Virus record (IMG/VR): IMGVR_UViG_3300034374_011850
Location: 1-34,801 of that record
Reading direction: 5' to 3' (one strand)
Origin: a virus
DNA length: 34,801 nucleotides
The position numbers and the translations under genes are program-made. How positions within the stretch are numbered: position 1 is the first letter of the stretch; the number at the start of each line of letters is the position of its first letter. Shown in pieces: positions 19,278-26,986 of this stretch. The notes below the pieces were generated by a model that had not been told where the DNA came from, ran no database searches, and saw only the letters and a program-made list of their open reading frames with translations.

Positions 19278-21257
19278 GTGTCTAGCCAGAATTTTGTTAC
19301 TCGCCCTGGAAGTCAGTTTGTTCAGAGCGGTGCTGATGCTGTTGAACGGACTGTAGAGAATAAACTTCAAGATATTGTCTCCGTTAAGGACTTTGGTGCT
19401 GTTGGAGACGATGTGACAAATGACACTGCCGCTATTCAGGCAGCTATTGATGCGGTTAACACTGCGGGTGGTGGTACAGTCTACTTTCCTCCGGGCTCTT
19501 ATCTTGTTAGCGCTAGCCTAAGTATCTATAGCAAGATTAAGTATCTCGGAGCCGGCTCAAAAGCATCAATCCTAAGAGTCTCTGGAACGCCAGGTCCAGT
19601 TTCTATATTTCAAACGCTTTCTTCCGTTAATGGAGTAGTGTTTGACTCTCTAGGGTTTTCTGGAAGTGTAAACTATCCAGCTGATAGCACTGTTTATAAA
19701 CAAACATATGCTAATAGAAACACAGCGATTCAAACAGCTGGCGGAGTAGCTACAGATTTCTTGGTGCAAAACTGCGACTTCAGGGAGCTGTCTACAGGTT
19801 CTATTGACATCAATGGGGCACAGAGTTCTAACATTAAAATTGTAAACAACTCTTTTTACAAGGGATCCTATTGTTCGCATGTAATCAATGTACGACATCA
19901 AAGCGCTCAGACTGAGGCAAATAGAATCACCGACGTTGTAATTACTGGGAATACATTTGATACCTGTGGACCAGAATATCACTATGACCCAAGTAAAGAG
20001 GATTGGGTCTTCTCTACTAACTGCATAATCGTAGATCGTATTAAGCACGGAACTATTTCCAACAACACCGCCAAGAATGTGAGCGATGGAATCCGCGTGG
20101 AGGATTCTAAATATGTCGCAGTTACTGGTAACGTTGTCGCAGGATCTGGAGGAAGTGGTATTACTGTCTATAAGTATTGCTCTGATTGCAGCGTAACAGG
20201 TAATGTAATACAAAATTGGGGTCGCATACCTTTTGTTTATGCCGTTCGTAATTATAGCGGTACTTATGTTGTAGCTAGAGAGTTTCCCGATGCAGCTACT
20301 GCTCCATTGCCTGCCGACCCAACTGCTTCAACTTGGTTCGATACTTGGCCGTATGCACTTACTGGTGTAGATACAGCCAGCATTATCACGTATAGCGACT
20401 CTGATTATTATACGGGACCCTCTAGCGGCATCCTTCCTTTTAGAGGATACGCTGCTATTTCTTACACTACAGAGAGTCATAACGTAACAGTTACAGGTAA
20501 CACTATTCTTGGAGACATTACTCAAGTTGGCGGGCTATATGTTTATGCTTGTGACTTTGGTGTTACTCCCGTTCACCCTGTTAACAGTCCAACTAGCACA
20601 TTACCTGGACAAGGATGCGTCGTTACCGGCAATTCTATCAGTGACGCGCTTTATAGGTCTCATTATCATCCTGAAGACGAAGACCCTATCAATGGAAACA
20701 ATCCAACTGGCGTTGCTGTTTATGGTCCCGATAAAGAAACGTCTGTTGACGTAGCAGAGAAGAATTTTCATGTTGCTTCGGGAGTGCGTGGCATTGGAGT
20801 AAATAGAGTTGAGTTTCCTGCAACTCCTGTTTATTCAAGCGAACCTAATCATTTGGACACCTACGCGGAAGGCACGTGGGTCGCTCAGTTAAGTCCTGCA
20901 TCTGGCTCCATTACGCTGGAGTACTTCCAATGCCGATACACAAGAATTGGCAATCTGGTTCAAGTAACTGGTCAAATCAAGGCACTTTCGGTGAGTTCAC
21001 CAACTGGAGCACTAAGCATCAATCTTCCATTCACTAGCGCACCAAATAGCGCCGGTAGAGACGCTATTACTGCACACGTAATTACTGCAGGTAGTTTTAC
21101 GGGTTCTCCTGTAGGCTCTATAGAGCTTTCCATTTTAGGCGGTAGCAATACCGGTACTTTCTATCTTTTAGGCACTGATTTTACGCGACTAGATGTCTCT
21201 TCCTACGTGCAAGCCGGCACGGAGTTTAATTTGAACTTCTCTTATTTGGCTACTTGA
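19278..21257 (+). CDS. Tailspike / receptor-binding protein with pectate-lyase beta-helix
   Basis: A 659-residue protein with a GTG start (MSSQNFVTRPGSQFVQSGAD). Residues about 14-33 (FVQSGADAVERTVENKLQDI) are a tail-attachment motif shared with many phage tailspikes, leading into VSVKDFGAVGDDVTNDTAAI, the classic start of the pectate-lyase-3 beta-helix. Repeated short strands with Asn turns (NITNTFD-like GNTFDTCG, SNNTAKNV, VTGNVV, TGNTIL, TGNSIS) form the helix to about 480. A separate C-terminal domain (from about 530, SEPNHLDTYAEGTWVAQLSP) looks like a beta-sandwich trimerisation or receptor-binding part. It probably binds or cleaves host surface polysaccharide. Confidence 0.88.
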   Translation: MSSQNFVTRPGSQFVQSGADAVERTVENKLQDIVSVKDFGAVGDDVTNDTAAIQAAIDAVNTAGGGTVYFPPGSYLVSASLSIYSKIKYLGAGSKASILRVSGTPGPVSIFQTLSSVNGVVFDSLGFSGSVNYPADSTVYKQTYANRNTAIQTAGGVATDFLVQNCDFRELSTGSIDINGAQSSNIKIVNNSFYKGSYCSHVINVRHQSAQTEANRITDVVITGNTFDTCGPEYHYDPSKEDWVFSTNCIIVDRIKHGTISNNTAKNVSDGIRVEDSKYVAVTGNVVAGSGGSGITVYKYCSDCSVTGNVIQNWGRIPFVYAVRNYSGTYVVAREFPDAATAPLPADPTASTWFDTWPYALTGVDTASIITYSDSDYYTGPSSGILPFRGYAAISYTTESHNVTVTGNTILGDITQVGGLYVYACDFGVTPVHPVNSPTSTLPGQGCVVTGNSISDALYRSHYHPEDEDPINGNNPTGVAVYGPDKETSVDVAEKNFHVASGVRGIGVNRVEFPATPVYSSEPNHLDTYAEGTWVAQLSPASGSITLEYFQCRYTRIGNLVQVTGQIKALSVSSPTGALSINLPFTSAPNSAGRDAITAHVITAGSFTGSPVGSIELSILGGSNTGTFYLLGTDFTRLDVSSYVQAGTEFNLNFSYLAT

Positions 21258-21264
21258 GTTATTT

Positions 21265-21354
21265 ATGACAAAAACACGTGACTTAGCCGACCTGGGTGGA
21301 GGTTTCATCCAGGTCGGTTCTGGTGCTGTGCAGCGCACCGTTGAAGGTGACTAA
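21265..21354 (+). CDS. 29-residue stub resembling a tailspike N-terminus
   Basis: Directly after the tailspike, ATG 21265 opens MTKTRDLADLGGGFIQVGSG, then AVQRTVEGD and TAA at 21352-21354. This resembles the head of tailspike/fibre proteins of this type (the neighbour has FVQSGADAVERTVENKLQD), and it stops where the fold would continue into KLQD-VSVKDFGA. Its DNA also contains a perfect 9-bp inverted repeat, CCGACCTGG (21287-21295) and CCAGGTCGG (21309-21317). It looks like the stump of a second tailspike whose body was lost, or a short decoy/assembly peptide. Confidence 0.6.
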   Translation: MTKTRDLADLGGGFIQVGSGAVQRTVEGD

Positions 21355-21359
21355 TACTT

Positions 21360-21368
21360 TGCTATACT
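21360..21368 (+). promoter_or_regulatory. Extended -10 promoter before the GT2-like gene
   Basis: TGCTATACT (TG, one base, TATACT) lies 24 nt before the GTG start at 21393, directly after the tailspike stub. Among the best examples of the TGnTAnnnT series. Confidence 0.55.
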
Positions 21369-21392
21369 GCCACAAAATCGATATCACTCCAC

Positions 21393-22163
21393 GTGGTAAT
21401 TCCTGTCATCAGCACAGGTGTAGTTAATACGCCTCACTGGGTGTATCGTCTTTTCTACAGCATAGACTATCCTGTAGACACCTTTGTTGTCTTCAACAAC
21501 AACGGTCGTGACCAAATCACCGAAGAGCTCGACGCTCTAAAAACACTTCCTCACAAATACATCAAAAACGTCAAGGTCTGCCACTTGCCCGCCAATATCG
21601 GCTGCTCTGGCTACTGGAACCTGACGATCAAATGCTTTATGAATGCGCCGTATTGGCTCATCGTAAATCATGACGTTATGTTCACTCCAGGCTTTCTCAA
21701 AGCAATGCACGAGAAAGCCCAAGATCCCGAAGTCGGCGTGGTGCACGGAGACAACGGTGCTTGGGACGTCTTCTTGCTGAAGGATTGGGCAGTCCAGAAG
21801 TACGGTCTGTTCGACGAAAATCTTTATCCCGCTTATTGCGAAGATTTGGACTGGGGTATGCGGTTCCAGCATGACGAAGACTTTAAACGCGTCATGTCAG
21901 TCGGTGTGCCGTATTACCACGGCGAGCTTACTGGGTCGTATGAAGACGGCTCTCAAACCTGGCGTTCCGAACCCGAACTCGCCAATAAAATCCACATGGC
22001 CCACGAGCTCAATAAAACGTACATGCACGCTAAGTGGTCCGAGGCGTGGCAGGGACACGTCGAAGGTAAGCCTTACAAAAACCCGTTTAACAATCCGGCG
22101 TTCCCGTCCTGTCTGACTACCTACAACCTCGATTTTGTGCGGGCGAAAAATTTAGGATTCTAA
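21393..22163 (+). CDS. GT-A-fold (GT2-like) glycosyltransferase
   Basis: A 256-residue protein with a GTG start (VVIPVISTGVVNTPHWVYRL). The N-terminal nucleotide-binding part has FVVFNNNGRD; NIGCSGYWNL and PYWLIVNHDVMFTPGFL hold the acidic metal-binding NHDV (in place of DxD), followed by LYPAYCEDLDWGMR, where the ED may be catalytic. These are features of GT2-like glycosyltransferases. It lies between the tailspike and the packaging genes behind its own late-type promoter. Its product may glycosylate the virion or a host surface structure; donor and acceptor are unknown. Confidence 0.85.
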   Translation: MVIPVISTGVVNTPHWVYRLFYSIDYPVDTFVVFNNNGRDQITEELDALKTLPHKYIKNVKVCHLPANIGCSGYWNLTIKCFMNAPYWLIVNHDVMFTPGFLKAMHEKAQDPEVGVVHGDNGAWDVFLLKDWAVQKYGLFDENLYPAYCEDLDWGMRFQHDEDFKRVMSVGVPYYHGELTGSYEDGSQTWRSEPELANKIHMAHELNKTYMHAKWSEAWQGHVEGKPYKNPFNNPAFPSCLTTYNLDFVRAKNLGF

Positions 22164-22165
22164 CT

Positions 22166-22174
22166 TGTTAAAAT
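22166..22174 (+). promoter_or_regulatory. Extended -10 promoter before the HTH/virion gene run
   Basis: TGTTAAAAT (TG, one base, TAAAAT) lies 15 nt before the ATG at 22190, just after the stop of the glycosyltransferase gene. An ATCAGTTA element separates it from the start codon. It would drive the run of coupled genes 22190-25905. Confidence 0.5.
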
Positions 22175-22189
22175 ACGGCTATCAGTTAT

Positions 22190-22462
22190 ATGCCTGTTAT
22201 GCCGTACTACAGTTCGCGTCCGTCCGAAAAACGTTTAGTTAACCGACTGAACGAACTGCTAGCGGAGCGCGGGTTGACGTCGTTTAGGCTCAGCAAAATC
22301 GCCGATCTCTCGCCGACGACAACCCGCAACATCTGTGTTGATCAGTTTTATATTCCAAGTCCTGAAGTGCTTGAGAAAATCTGCATTGTATTAGAGGTAC
22401 AACCCGGCGAAATCTTGAAGCTTCGTACTAAAATGGAAGGAGAAGACGTAGCCGCTAGTTGA
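22190..22462 (+). CDS. XRE/Cro-type helix-turn-helix regulator
   Basis: A 90-residue protein starting MPVMPYYSSRPSEKRLVNRL (ATG 22190; 22199 also possible). The segment LNELLAERGLTSFRLSKIADLSPTTTRNICVDQFYIPSPEVLEKICIVLEVQPGEILKL is a full HTH_3/HTH_26-type domain with all five helices. Such proteins repress or activate from operators. Here it opens a coupled run of virion-type genes (its stop overlaps the next ATG), so it may control late transcription. The nearby palindromes and ATCAG leader elements are candidate targets. Confidence 0.8.
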   Translation: MPVMPYYSSRPSEKRLVNRLNELLAERGLTSFRLSKIADLSPTTTRNICVDQFYIPSPEVLEKICIVLEVQPGEILKLRTKMEGEDVAAS

Positions 22463-22965
22463 TGTTCTCCGAAGCTGATTACGAATTAGCGGCCCGCGTA
22501 CTGGGTCTGCCCGTACCCCGCAGTTCTGCTGAGCGTGCTGCTGCGACTCCTATGGTCGCCACGGTGCTCAAGAACTATTACCGTGCTGCTCCTCCGATGC
22601 CTGGTCGCGAAGGTGAAGGCATGATGACGCAGCCCACCCGGTCGCTCAACGCGTATCCGGATACCAGTCAGCCTGAGATCAAGGTTCAGCTGGAGCGCCG
22701 TCTGCAGGCCGGCATTCCTAACGAGCAAGCTTTTGATGAAGTCGAAGAGCTCGTGGCGGCGATCATGCAGGATCCCAGTCTGCTCGAAGTGTTCTTGCAG
22801 TACGTGCAGAACTGTATGCAGCAGTCTGATGAGGGTGCTGAGTATCTGAGCCGTCAGCGTCCTGCCGAATATGATCTGCCCAACTACGGCGGTCAGTATT
22901 CGATGCTGAACGCGCCTTCGTCGAACAACATTCCGCCCAGTGTGGCATTCCAACGACTCATCTGA
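22462..22965 (+). CDS. Hypothetical protein, probable virion or packaging component
   Basis: A 167-residue protein; ATG 22462 overlaps the HTH stop (TGATG). It starts MFSEADYELAARVLGLPVPR, has a Pro-rich region near 45-65 and a helical segment (QLERRLQAGIPNEQAFDEVEELVAAIMQDPSLLEVFLQYVQNCM), and a Tyr/Asn/Pro-rich tail. No family is recognised. Its ATG and stop are both overlapped by neighbours, so it is part of a tight operon. Confidence 0.75.
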   Translation: MFSEADYELAARVLGLPVPRSSAERAAATPMVATVLKNYYRAAPPMPGREGEGMMTQPTRSLNAYPDTSQPEIKVQLERRLQAGIPNEQAFDEVEELVAAIMQDPSLLEVFLQYVQNCMQQSDEGAEYLSRQRPAEYDLPNYGGQYSMLNAPSSNNIPPSVAFQRLI

Positions 22966-23201
22966 TGAACTTACGCGAACAACAACTAAAAGAAAAAGAC
23001 GTACGCCGGGATGCGCCTGAGTTAGATCCTGGTATGTTTTTAAAGTTGTATATTGCGTCTACGTTCCCTCAGACATCTGCATTACCTTCGCCGGAACAAA
23101 TGCAGACTTTGGCTGCTTCTAATGATCCACAAAATCAATTAAAATTCGATAAGAACATGGCTTTGCCGGGCACAAAATATGACAATCCAGGAGGGCGATA
23201 A
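22965..23201 (+). CDS. Small hypothetical protein in the virion gene run
   Basis: A 78-residue protein starting MNLREQQLKEKDVRRDAPEL, charged and largely helical, ending GTKYDNPGGR. ATG overlaps the preceding stop (TGATG). It is followed 3 nt later by the 23205 gene, whose Shine-Dalgarno (GGAGGG) lies within its 3' end. No motif is recognised. Confidence 0.7.
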   Translation: MNLREQQLKEKDVRRDAPELDPGMFLKLYIASTFPQTSALPSPEQMQTLAASNDPQNQLKFDKNMALPGTKYDNPGGR

Positions 23202-23204
23202 ACA

Positions 23205-23891
23205 ATGACTGTAGCTCCAGTTGCAGGGTTAGCCCGTCTTGCTGCGCAGCTTACTGCTCAAGGCGTGGCACCTAATGTTATCCAGAGCATCATTCAAGGT
23301 GCCGGCGGTACTCCCAGTGTGGGAGGAACTCCTCCAGGCTTTAACCGACAGAATATTGTTGCGCCTCTTTTAAGCTCTGCTGTAGGCTCTTCTGTTCCGG
23401 ATTTAGTCGCCGCGATGCGCGGCAAGTTACCAGAGACTTCTGACGCTCCTGGTTCTAAAGCTATTCTCAGCGAGGATCTCATCCCTCGGCTGATTGAGCA
23501 GGAACGAGCCCGTCAACGTTTTGGTAGTTTCTTTGGCTTGGACTCTGGTCCTAGTGCTGAGGATGTTTACGGTCAGATTCGTGCCGGACGTAGCGCTGAG
23601 CTTGAAGAGCTGGGTGCACGCGAACGTGCTTTGGAAGCTCTAAAAGGACAAATTCAATCTGCTATCCGGCAGATGGAATTGGGTGCCGGATTGCAGCAGG
23701 CTGAACTAGAAGTTGGCGGGGGCATAAAACGACAGGAACTGAGTTCCCTTGGGGATATTCAACGTCAGCGAGTCGCATCTGGATACAATACGGCTCAGTC
23801 GTTATTAAATACGGCTATCCAGAACCTGACTGCTCCGCAGAACCTTGCGTCCAGTTCCGTTCTGCAGCAACTCGGCACCCAGGTACCCTGA
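23205..23891 (+). CDS. Probable virion protein with coiled coil
   Basis: A 228-residue protein, ATG 23205, with a strong Shine-Dalgarno GGAGGG about 10 nt upstream. It starts MTVAPVAGLARLAAQLTAQG. After a Gly/Pro-rich stretch, residues about 120-200 form a coiled coil (LEELGARERALEALKGQIQSAIRQMELGAGLQQAELEVG). Polar C-terminus. No enzyme motif. The pattern and gene order suggest a structural, internal or tail-tube-associated component. Confidence 0.75.
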   Translation: MTVAPVAGLARLAAQLTAQGVAPNVIQSIIQGAGGTPSVGGTPPGFNRQNIVAPLLSSAVGSSVPDLVAAMRGKLPETSDAPGSKAILSEDLIPRLIEQERARQRFGSFFGLDSGPSAEDVYGQIRAGRSAELEELGARERALEALKGQIQSAIRQMELGAGLQQAELEVGGGIKRQELSSLGDIQRQRVASGYNTAQSLLNTAIQNLTAPQNLASSSVLQQLGTQVP

Positions 23892-23892
23892 C

Positions 23893-24654
23893 ATGGCAAA
23901 CGGACTTTTTGAAGTTGCTAAAAATCTGGTTGATCCTGCAGCCATGATGCGGGGCGGCGGTGAGCTTGCCATTCTCGGCGGACGCCCCGTGGTTTGGGCC
24001 GGACCTCAGATGGGTTGGCAGAGCCCTGAAAGTTTTTTCGAATATACCGGTCCCCAGCAAGCAGAAGCGCTGACCGGAGCTAAGTCCCCGGCCGAAATTT
24101 ATCAGCGGGCCACGTCGCTTCGCGGGTATAAGCCTGAGGCTATGGCAGCTAAGCCGCCTAAAACCCCCAATCAGCCTGGTACCGTTACCCCTGGTGGTAT
24201 GGAAGACCAGCTTCCTCCTCCCCCTCCGATTCTTCCGCCTCCTCCTAACAATTCGCTGCCGCAAACTACGGCGCCTTACTCAGGCACAACAATTCCTCAG
24301 ACGCAGGATGCCGTTGTCGGAGACCTGTTTAAGTACCTGAAGGAGCTCGGTGATCCTGAGCGTCTGCGTCAAATTGAAGATATGCGACTTCAGAATCTTC
24401 TGAAGTCCCAAGTACTGACGTCGGAACTGACTCGTTCGGGCGAACGTGCTCGCTATATGCGGGATATTGAGCGTGAAAATATCAAAGCGTGGCGGGATAA
24501 GCAAGTTGCACAGCTTCAAGCTAACGCTGTACAACAGGCTGCTCTCGGCACCGCGATGATTTCTGCTTTCGCTCCTCCTAACGCGGCCGCACTGTCTAGT
24601 ACTTTGCAGGCTGCTTTACAGCCCTTCTCCAACGTCAGCTTTAAGCGAGGTTAA
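23893..24654 (+). CDS. Probable virion protein with a proline-rich linker
   Basis: A 253-residue protein; ATG 23893 (MANGLFEVAKNLVDPAAMMR) right after the preceding stop is preferred to an upstream start. A Pro-rich linker (QLPPPPPILPPPPNNSLPQT) at about 115-135 separates an N-terminal region from a helical C-terminal region (LFKYLKELGDPERLRQIEDMRLQNLLKSQ; RENIKAWRDKQVAQLQANAVQQAALG). It resembles phage internal core or connector proteins only in layout. Function is inferred. Confidence 0.75.
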   Translation: MANGLFEVAKNLVDPAAMMRGGGELAILGGRPVVWAGPQMGWQSPESFFEYTGPQQAEALTGAKSPAEIYQRATSLRGYKPEAMAAKPPKTPNQPGTVTPGGMEDQLPPPPPILPPPPNNSLPQTTAPYSGTTIPQTQDAVVGDLFKYLKELGDPERLRQIEDMRLQNLLKSQVLTSELTRSGERARYMRDIERENIKAWRDKQVAQLQANAVQQAALGTAMISAFAPPNAAALSSTLQAALQPFSNVSFKRG

Positions 24655-24658
24655 TTCA

Positions 24659-25378
24659 ATGCCGATTCCTTTTGCTGCCGCTGCCGCTTTACCTTTACTA
24701 GCCGGCGGTGGAACCGCCGCAGCGGGAGGGGCTGCCGCAGCCGGCGGTCTTGGGGCCACGCTGGGCGGTATCGGTGCGGCTGCTGGCGGCTTAGGCTCGC
24801 TTTTTGGCAGTGTTTTTGGAGGTGGGGGCGGAAGTAGCGCTCCCCAACAGGCTGACTACAGTTCTCTTTATGCCCAACTTGCGCCCATTAATACTCGCCT
24901 CACTTACGCCGGGCAAGAACTGATGGCGAATATGGCTCCGTATTTAGGAGCCCAGGCTGCCCAAACTAATCTGCTAGGTCAGTCGATGTACGACATCTTC
25001 AGCGGAGCAACGTCTAAAGAACAACAACTTGCTGGATTGCAGACTGGTATTGCTTCTCAATTAGCAGGTGCAGCTATCGGTCAGCAGGAAATGGCCGCTA
25101 AAGGTCGAACTGCTATGGAACTTCTTGGCGGGGAAACTCAAGCCAAGTTAACTGAAAAAGGATCTGATGTTCTTGGTCTTCAGTACACCAATTTGGCTAA
25201 AGGTCTGACCGACGTTGGCGTGGGTGCTGGTAATGTTCGTAACCAGCAAGTTATGGCTCAAACTCAAGCTAACCTTGACATCGGTAAGCGTCTTTCCGAA
25301 ATTCAAGGCCAGACTATCGCACAAGGTAAGCTGCGGTCTCAAGCTGCAGGAATGGCTTTGTCGCCTCGTTTCGCATGA
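24659..25378 (+). CDS. Probable internal virion protein with Ala/Gly-rich hydrophobic N-terminus
   Basis: A 239-residue protein starting MPIPFAAAAALPLLAGGGTA. The first 60 residues are an Ala/Gly repeat, then come helical Gln-rich segments (YAQLAPINTRLTYAGQELMANMAPYLGAQAAQTNLL). A membrane-active Gly/Ala-rich N-terminus followed by long helices is reminiscent of internal virion proteins of short-tailed phages that line the DNA-ejection conduit (such as T7 gp14). That analogy is by layout only. ATGA overlap with the next gene. Confidence 0.7.
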   Translation: MPIPFAAAAALPLLAGGGTAAAGGAAAAGGLGATLGGIGAAAGGLGSLFGSVFGGGGGSSAPQQADYSSLYAQLAPINTRLTYAGQELMANMAPYLGAQAAQTNLLGQSMYDIFSGATSKEQQLAGLQTGIASQLAGAAIGQQEMAAKGRTAMELLGGETQAKLTEKGSDVLGLQYTNLAKGLTDVGVGAGNVRNQQVMAQTQANLDIGKRLSEIQGQTIAQGKLRSQAAGMALSPRFA

Positions 25379-25905
25379 TCAAATCTGTAATCGGCGATTC
25401 GACCACGGTTGCTTCGTGGTTAATTTCGCTTGACGCATCAAATAAAGACGCTTTTATTCATTACGCCAAAAATGCTACCAGCGATATCGAGGCGTACTTG
25501 TACGCTAGGTTCCTGCGTCCTGGTTATGAAGGCAGCATCGCTGACCTGACAGCCTGGATTCAGGAGAAATTTCCTAAAGGAGATTTGCGCAAAGTTCTAC
25601 TTCGCGAAATTGATGACTTACAAATTGACATCCGAAATGTACGGGACATGGTTCAGAATCAGATGCTCGACCCAGCCTCAGCGGCGACAAAGATTTCGGC
25701 AGTTCAAAAGGAACTTCGTAGCCACATTCAAGCTGTACGAGCTATTTCAGACGGTTTAGACCGGCGCGGCCTCATCCTCGCAGGCGCGGATCGTACTATC
25801 CGCGAATTGATAAATACCCTCGACGGCCAACCTGGTCTACAACAACTTGTAGACGAGGCTGCCGTTTTGGTCTGGACTACGATTGAAAACGAAGAGAAAG
25901 CCTAA
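25375..25905 (+). CDS. Hypothetical helical protein, possible terminase small subunit
   Basis: A 176-residue protein, ATG 25375 overlapping the previous stop. It starts MIKSVIGDSTTVASWLISLD. The helical, charged middle (DLRKVLLREIDDLQIDIRNVRDMVQNQML) and C-terminal helices (LINTLDGQPGLQQLVDEAAV) give no clear family. By position it is the last plus-strand gene before the terminase large subunit, with a minus-strand island between, so a terminase small subunit is possible but unsupported by motif. Its stop overlaps the convergent propeller gene by 4 nt. Confidence 0.7.
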   Translation: MIKSVIGDSTTVASWLISLDASNKDAFIHYAKNATSDIEAYLYARFLRPGYEGSIADLTAWIQEKFPKGDLRKVLLREIDDLQIDIRNVRDMVQNQMLDPASAATKISAVQKELRSHIQAVRAISDGLDRRGLILAGADRTIRELINTLDGQPGLQQLVDEAAVLVWTTIENEEKA

Positions 25906-26984
25906 TCAGCTTTCCGCATACGCTTCATAATGTGTTCTAGTTTAGTTCGGAAGATGCCCATAAAAGCATCGTTAACTCCAAGGGACATTACAAGTTCGTC
26001 GCCTTCAACAAAAGCACCGAAGGGAAGGATCACTGCAGGTTGATTCGAAACCGGAGTTCCAAAGGCATCCGTCCACTCTATTACGCGATCGTTCAATGAA
26101 CCTGTAAACAAAGACTCTTCGGTAAAGTACATAACTTTGGTGAAGTTTTTGTCAGTGATGTAAGCCCCGACGTGGTAAATCAAATAAGGTCGACCCTCTG
26201 GAGTGCACGTCATGTGCTTCCAGTGATAAAAAATAAGATAACCGTATCCTAAATTAATAGGTGCTGTAGAGTTAAACGTAGCGCAGCCTTTAGTAGCTTG
26301 ATCTAATACTTTCGTATCGAGTGTAATTTTGTTGCCCGACTCACGCTCGACGATTAAAGGCCGCGTGGAATACAAACAGTTAAGTTCGTCGTTCGCACTA
26401 AAAAACGCCCAGTTTTTTTCCGCAGCTTCTGGTTGGCGGTTTTTGCCAATGGGAGGGATAGCGGCCCGAACTGCCTGGAAATTCTCGTTAACCCAGCAGA
26501 CGACGACCTTAGGTTGGTGAAACAGCTTTTTGGGGTTCGAGTCGTACTTACTGGCGTAGGTCGAGGCGACGAACTGAACGTACAGATTTTTATCTGGGCC
26601 AACGAAGAGACGAGGGTCCTCATAACTAAGCCGGTGCTTGTTAGGGCGCAGTTTCTTGGTGCCGATCACTGACGTTTGGTCAGCACTCAACATGCCAATG
26701 TAGATATCGTTAGGTTCGTTATTTAAGTAGAAGTACTTGTTGTCGTACCTAAAGCCGAATGCTTCGGGTTGTGACCGCCACGCGATGTAAACCGTGTCGT
26801 TAAAGACTTCAATCGATGGGTTGAAGTTGGCGACACTGCCTTTTGGAAGTCCCTTTACAATCCGCGTGAATTTACCGCCGAGGTCTTCCGCTTGTTCGTA
26901 TACGGTGGGAACGCCAGTTCCGAAACCTTTGATCGGATGTACAACATCGCTGTACAAGTGAAAGTAACGAGTTTGAGACTGCAT
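25902..26984 (-). CDS. Beta-propeller protein, GH130-like glycoside phosphorylase/hydrolase fold
   Basis: A 360-residue protein; ATG 26984 lies 2 nt after the stop of the GT4 gene and is preferred to TTG 26990. The repeated blade-like pattern (NPSIEVFNDTVYIAWRSQ; YEDPRLFVGPDKNLYVQF; EKNWAFFSANDELNCLYSTRP; STAPINLGYGYLIFYH; PFGAFVEGDELVMSLGVNDA) matches five-bladed propellers of the GH130/GH43-like group that act on mannose or glucose linkages. EDPR and the final GVNDA are typical. It is co-transcribed with a GT4 glycosyltransferase, so synthesis or trimming of a glycan is likely. Whether it is active is not clear. Confidence 0.7.
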   Translation of the reverse strand: MQSQTRYFHLYSDVVHPIKGFGTGVPTVYEQAEDLGGKFTRIVKGLPKGSVANFNPSIEVFNDTVYIAWRSQPEAFGFRYDNKYFYLNNEPNDIYIGMLSADQTSVIGTKKLRPNKHRLSYEDPRLFVGPDKNLYVQFVASTYASKYDSNPKKLFHQPKVVVCWVNENFQAVRAAIPPIGKNRQPEAAEKNWAFFSANDELNCLYSTRPLIVERESGNKITLDTKVLDQATKGCATFNSTAPINLGYGYLIFYHWKHMTCTPEGRPYLIYHVGAYITDKNFTKVMYFTEESLFTGSLNDRVIEWTDAFGTPVSNQPAVILPFGAFVEGDELVMSLGVNDAFMGIFRTKLEHIMKRMRKAD

Positions 26985-26986
26985 GA

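Noticed and set aside
19650-20213. 187-codon minus-strand frame inside the tailspike gene
   Set aside because: Antisense shadow of the beta-helix coding sequence; the plus-strand frame has clear motifs.
21287-21317. 9-bp inverted repeat in the tailspike stub as a transcription terminator
   Set aside because: The 3' arm is followed by TTCTGGTG, not a U-run, so it is not a standard intrinsic terminator.
22486-22953. 155-codon minus-strand frame
   Set aside because: Antisense shadow of the 22462-22965 gene, which is coupled to both neighbours; product rich in His/Arg/Leu as expected from reverse frames.
23815-24264. 149-codon minus-strand frame
   Set aside because: Antisense shadow over two plus-strand genes with clear starts and stops; Arg-rich product.
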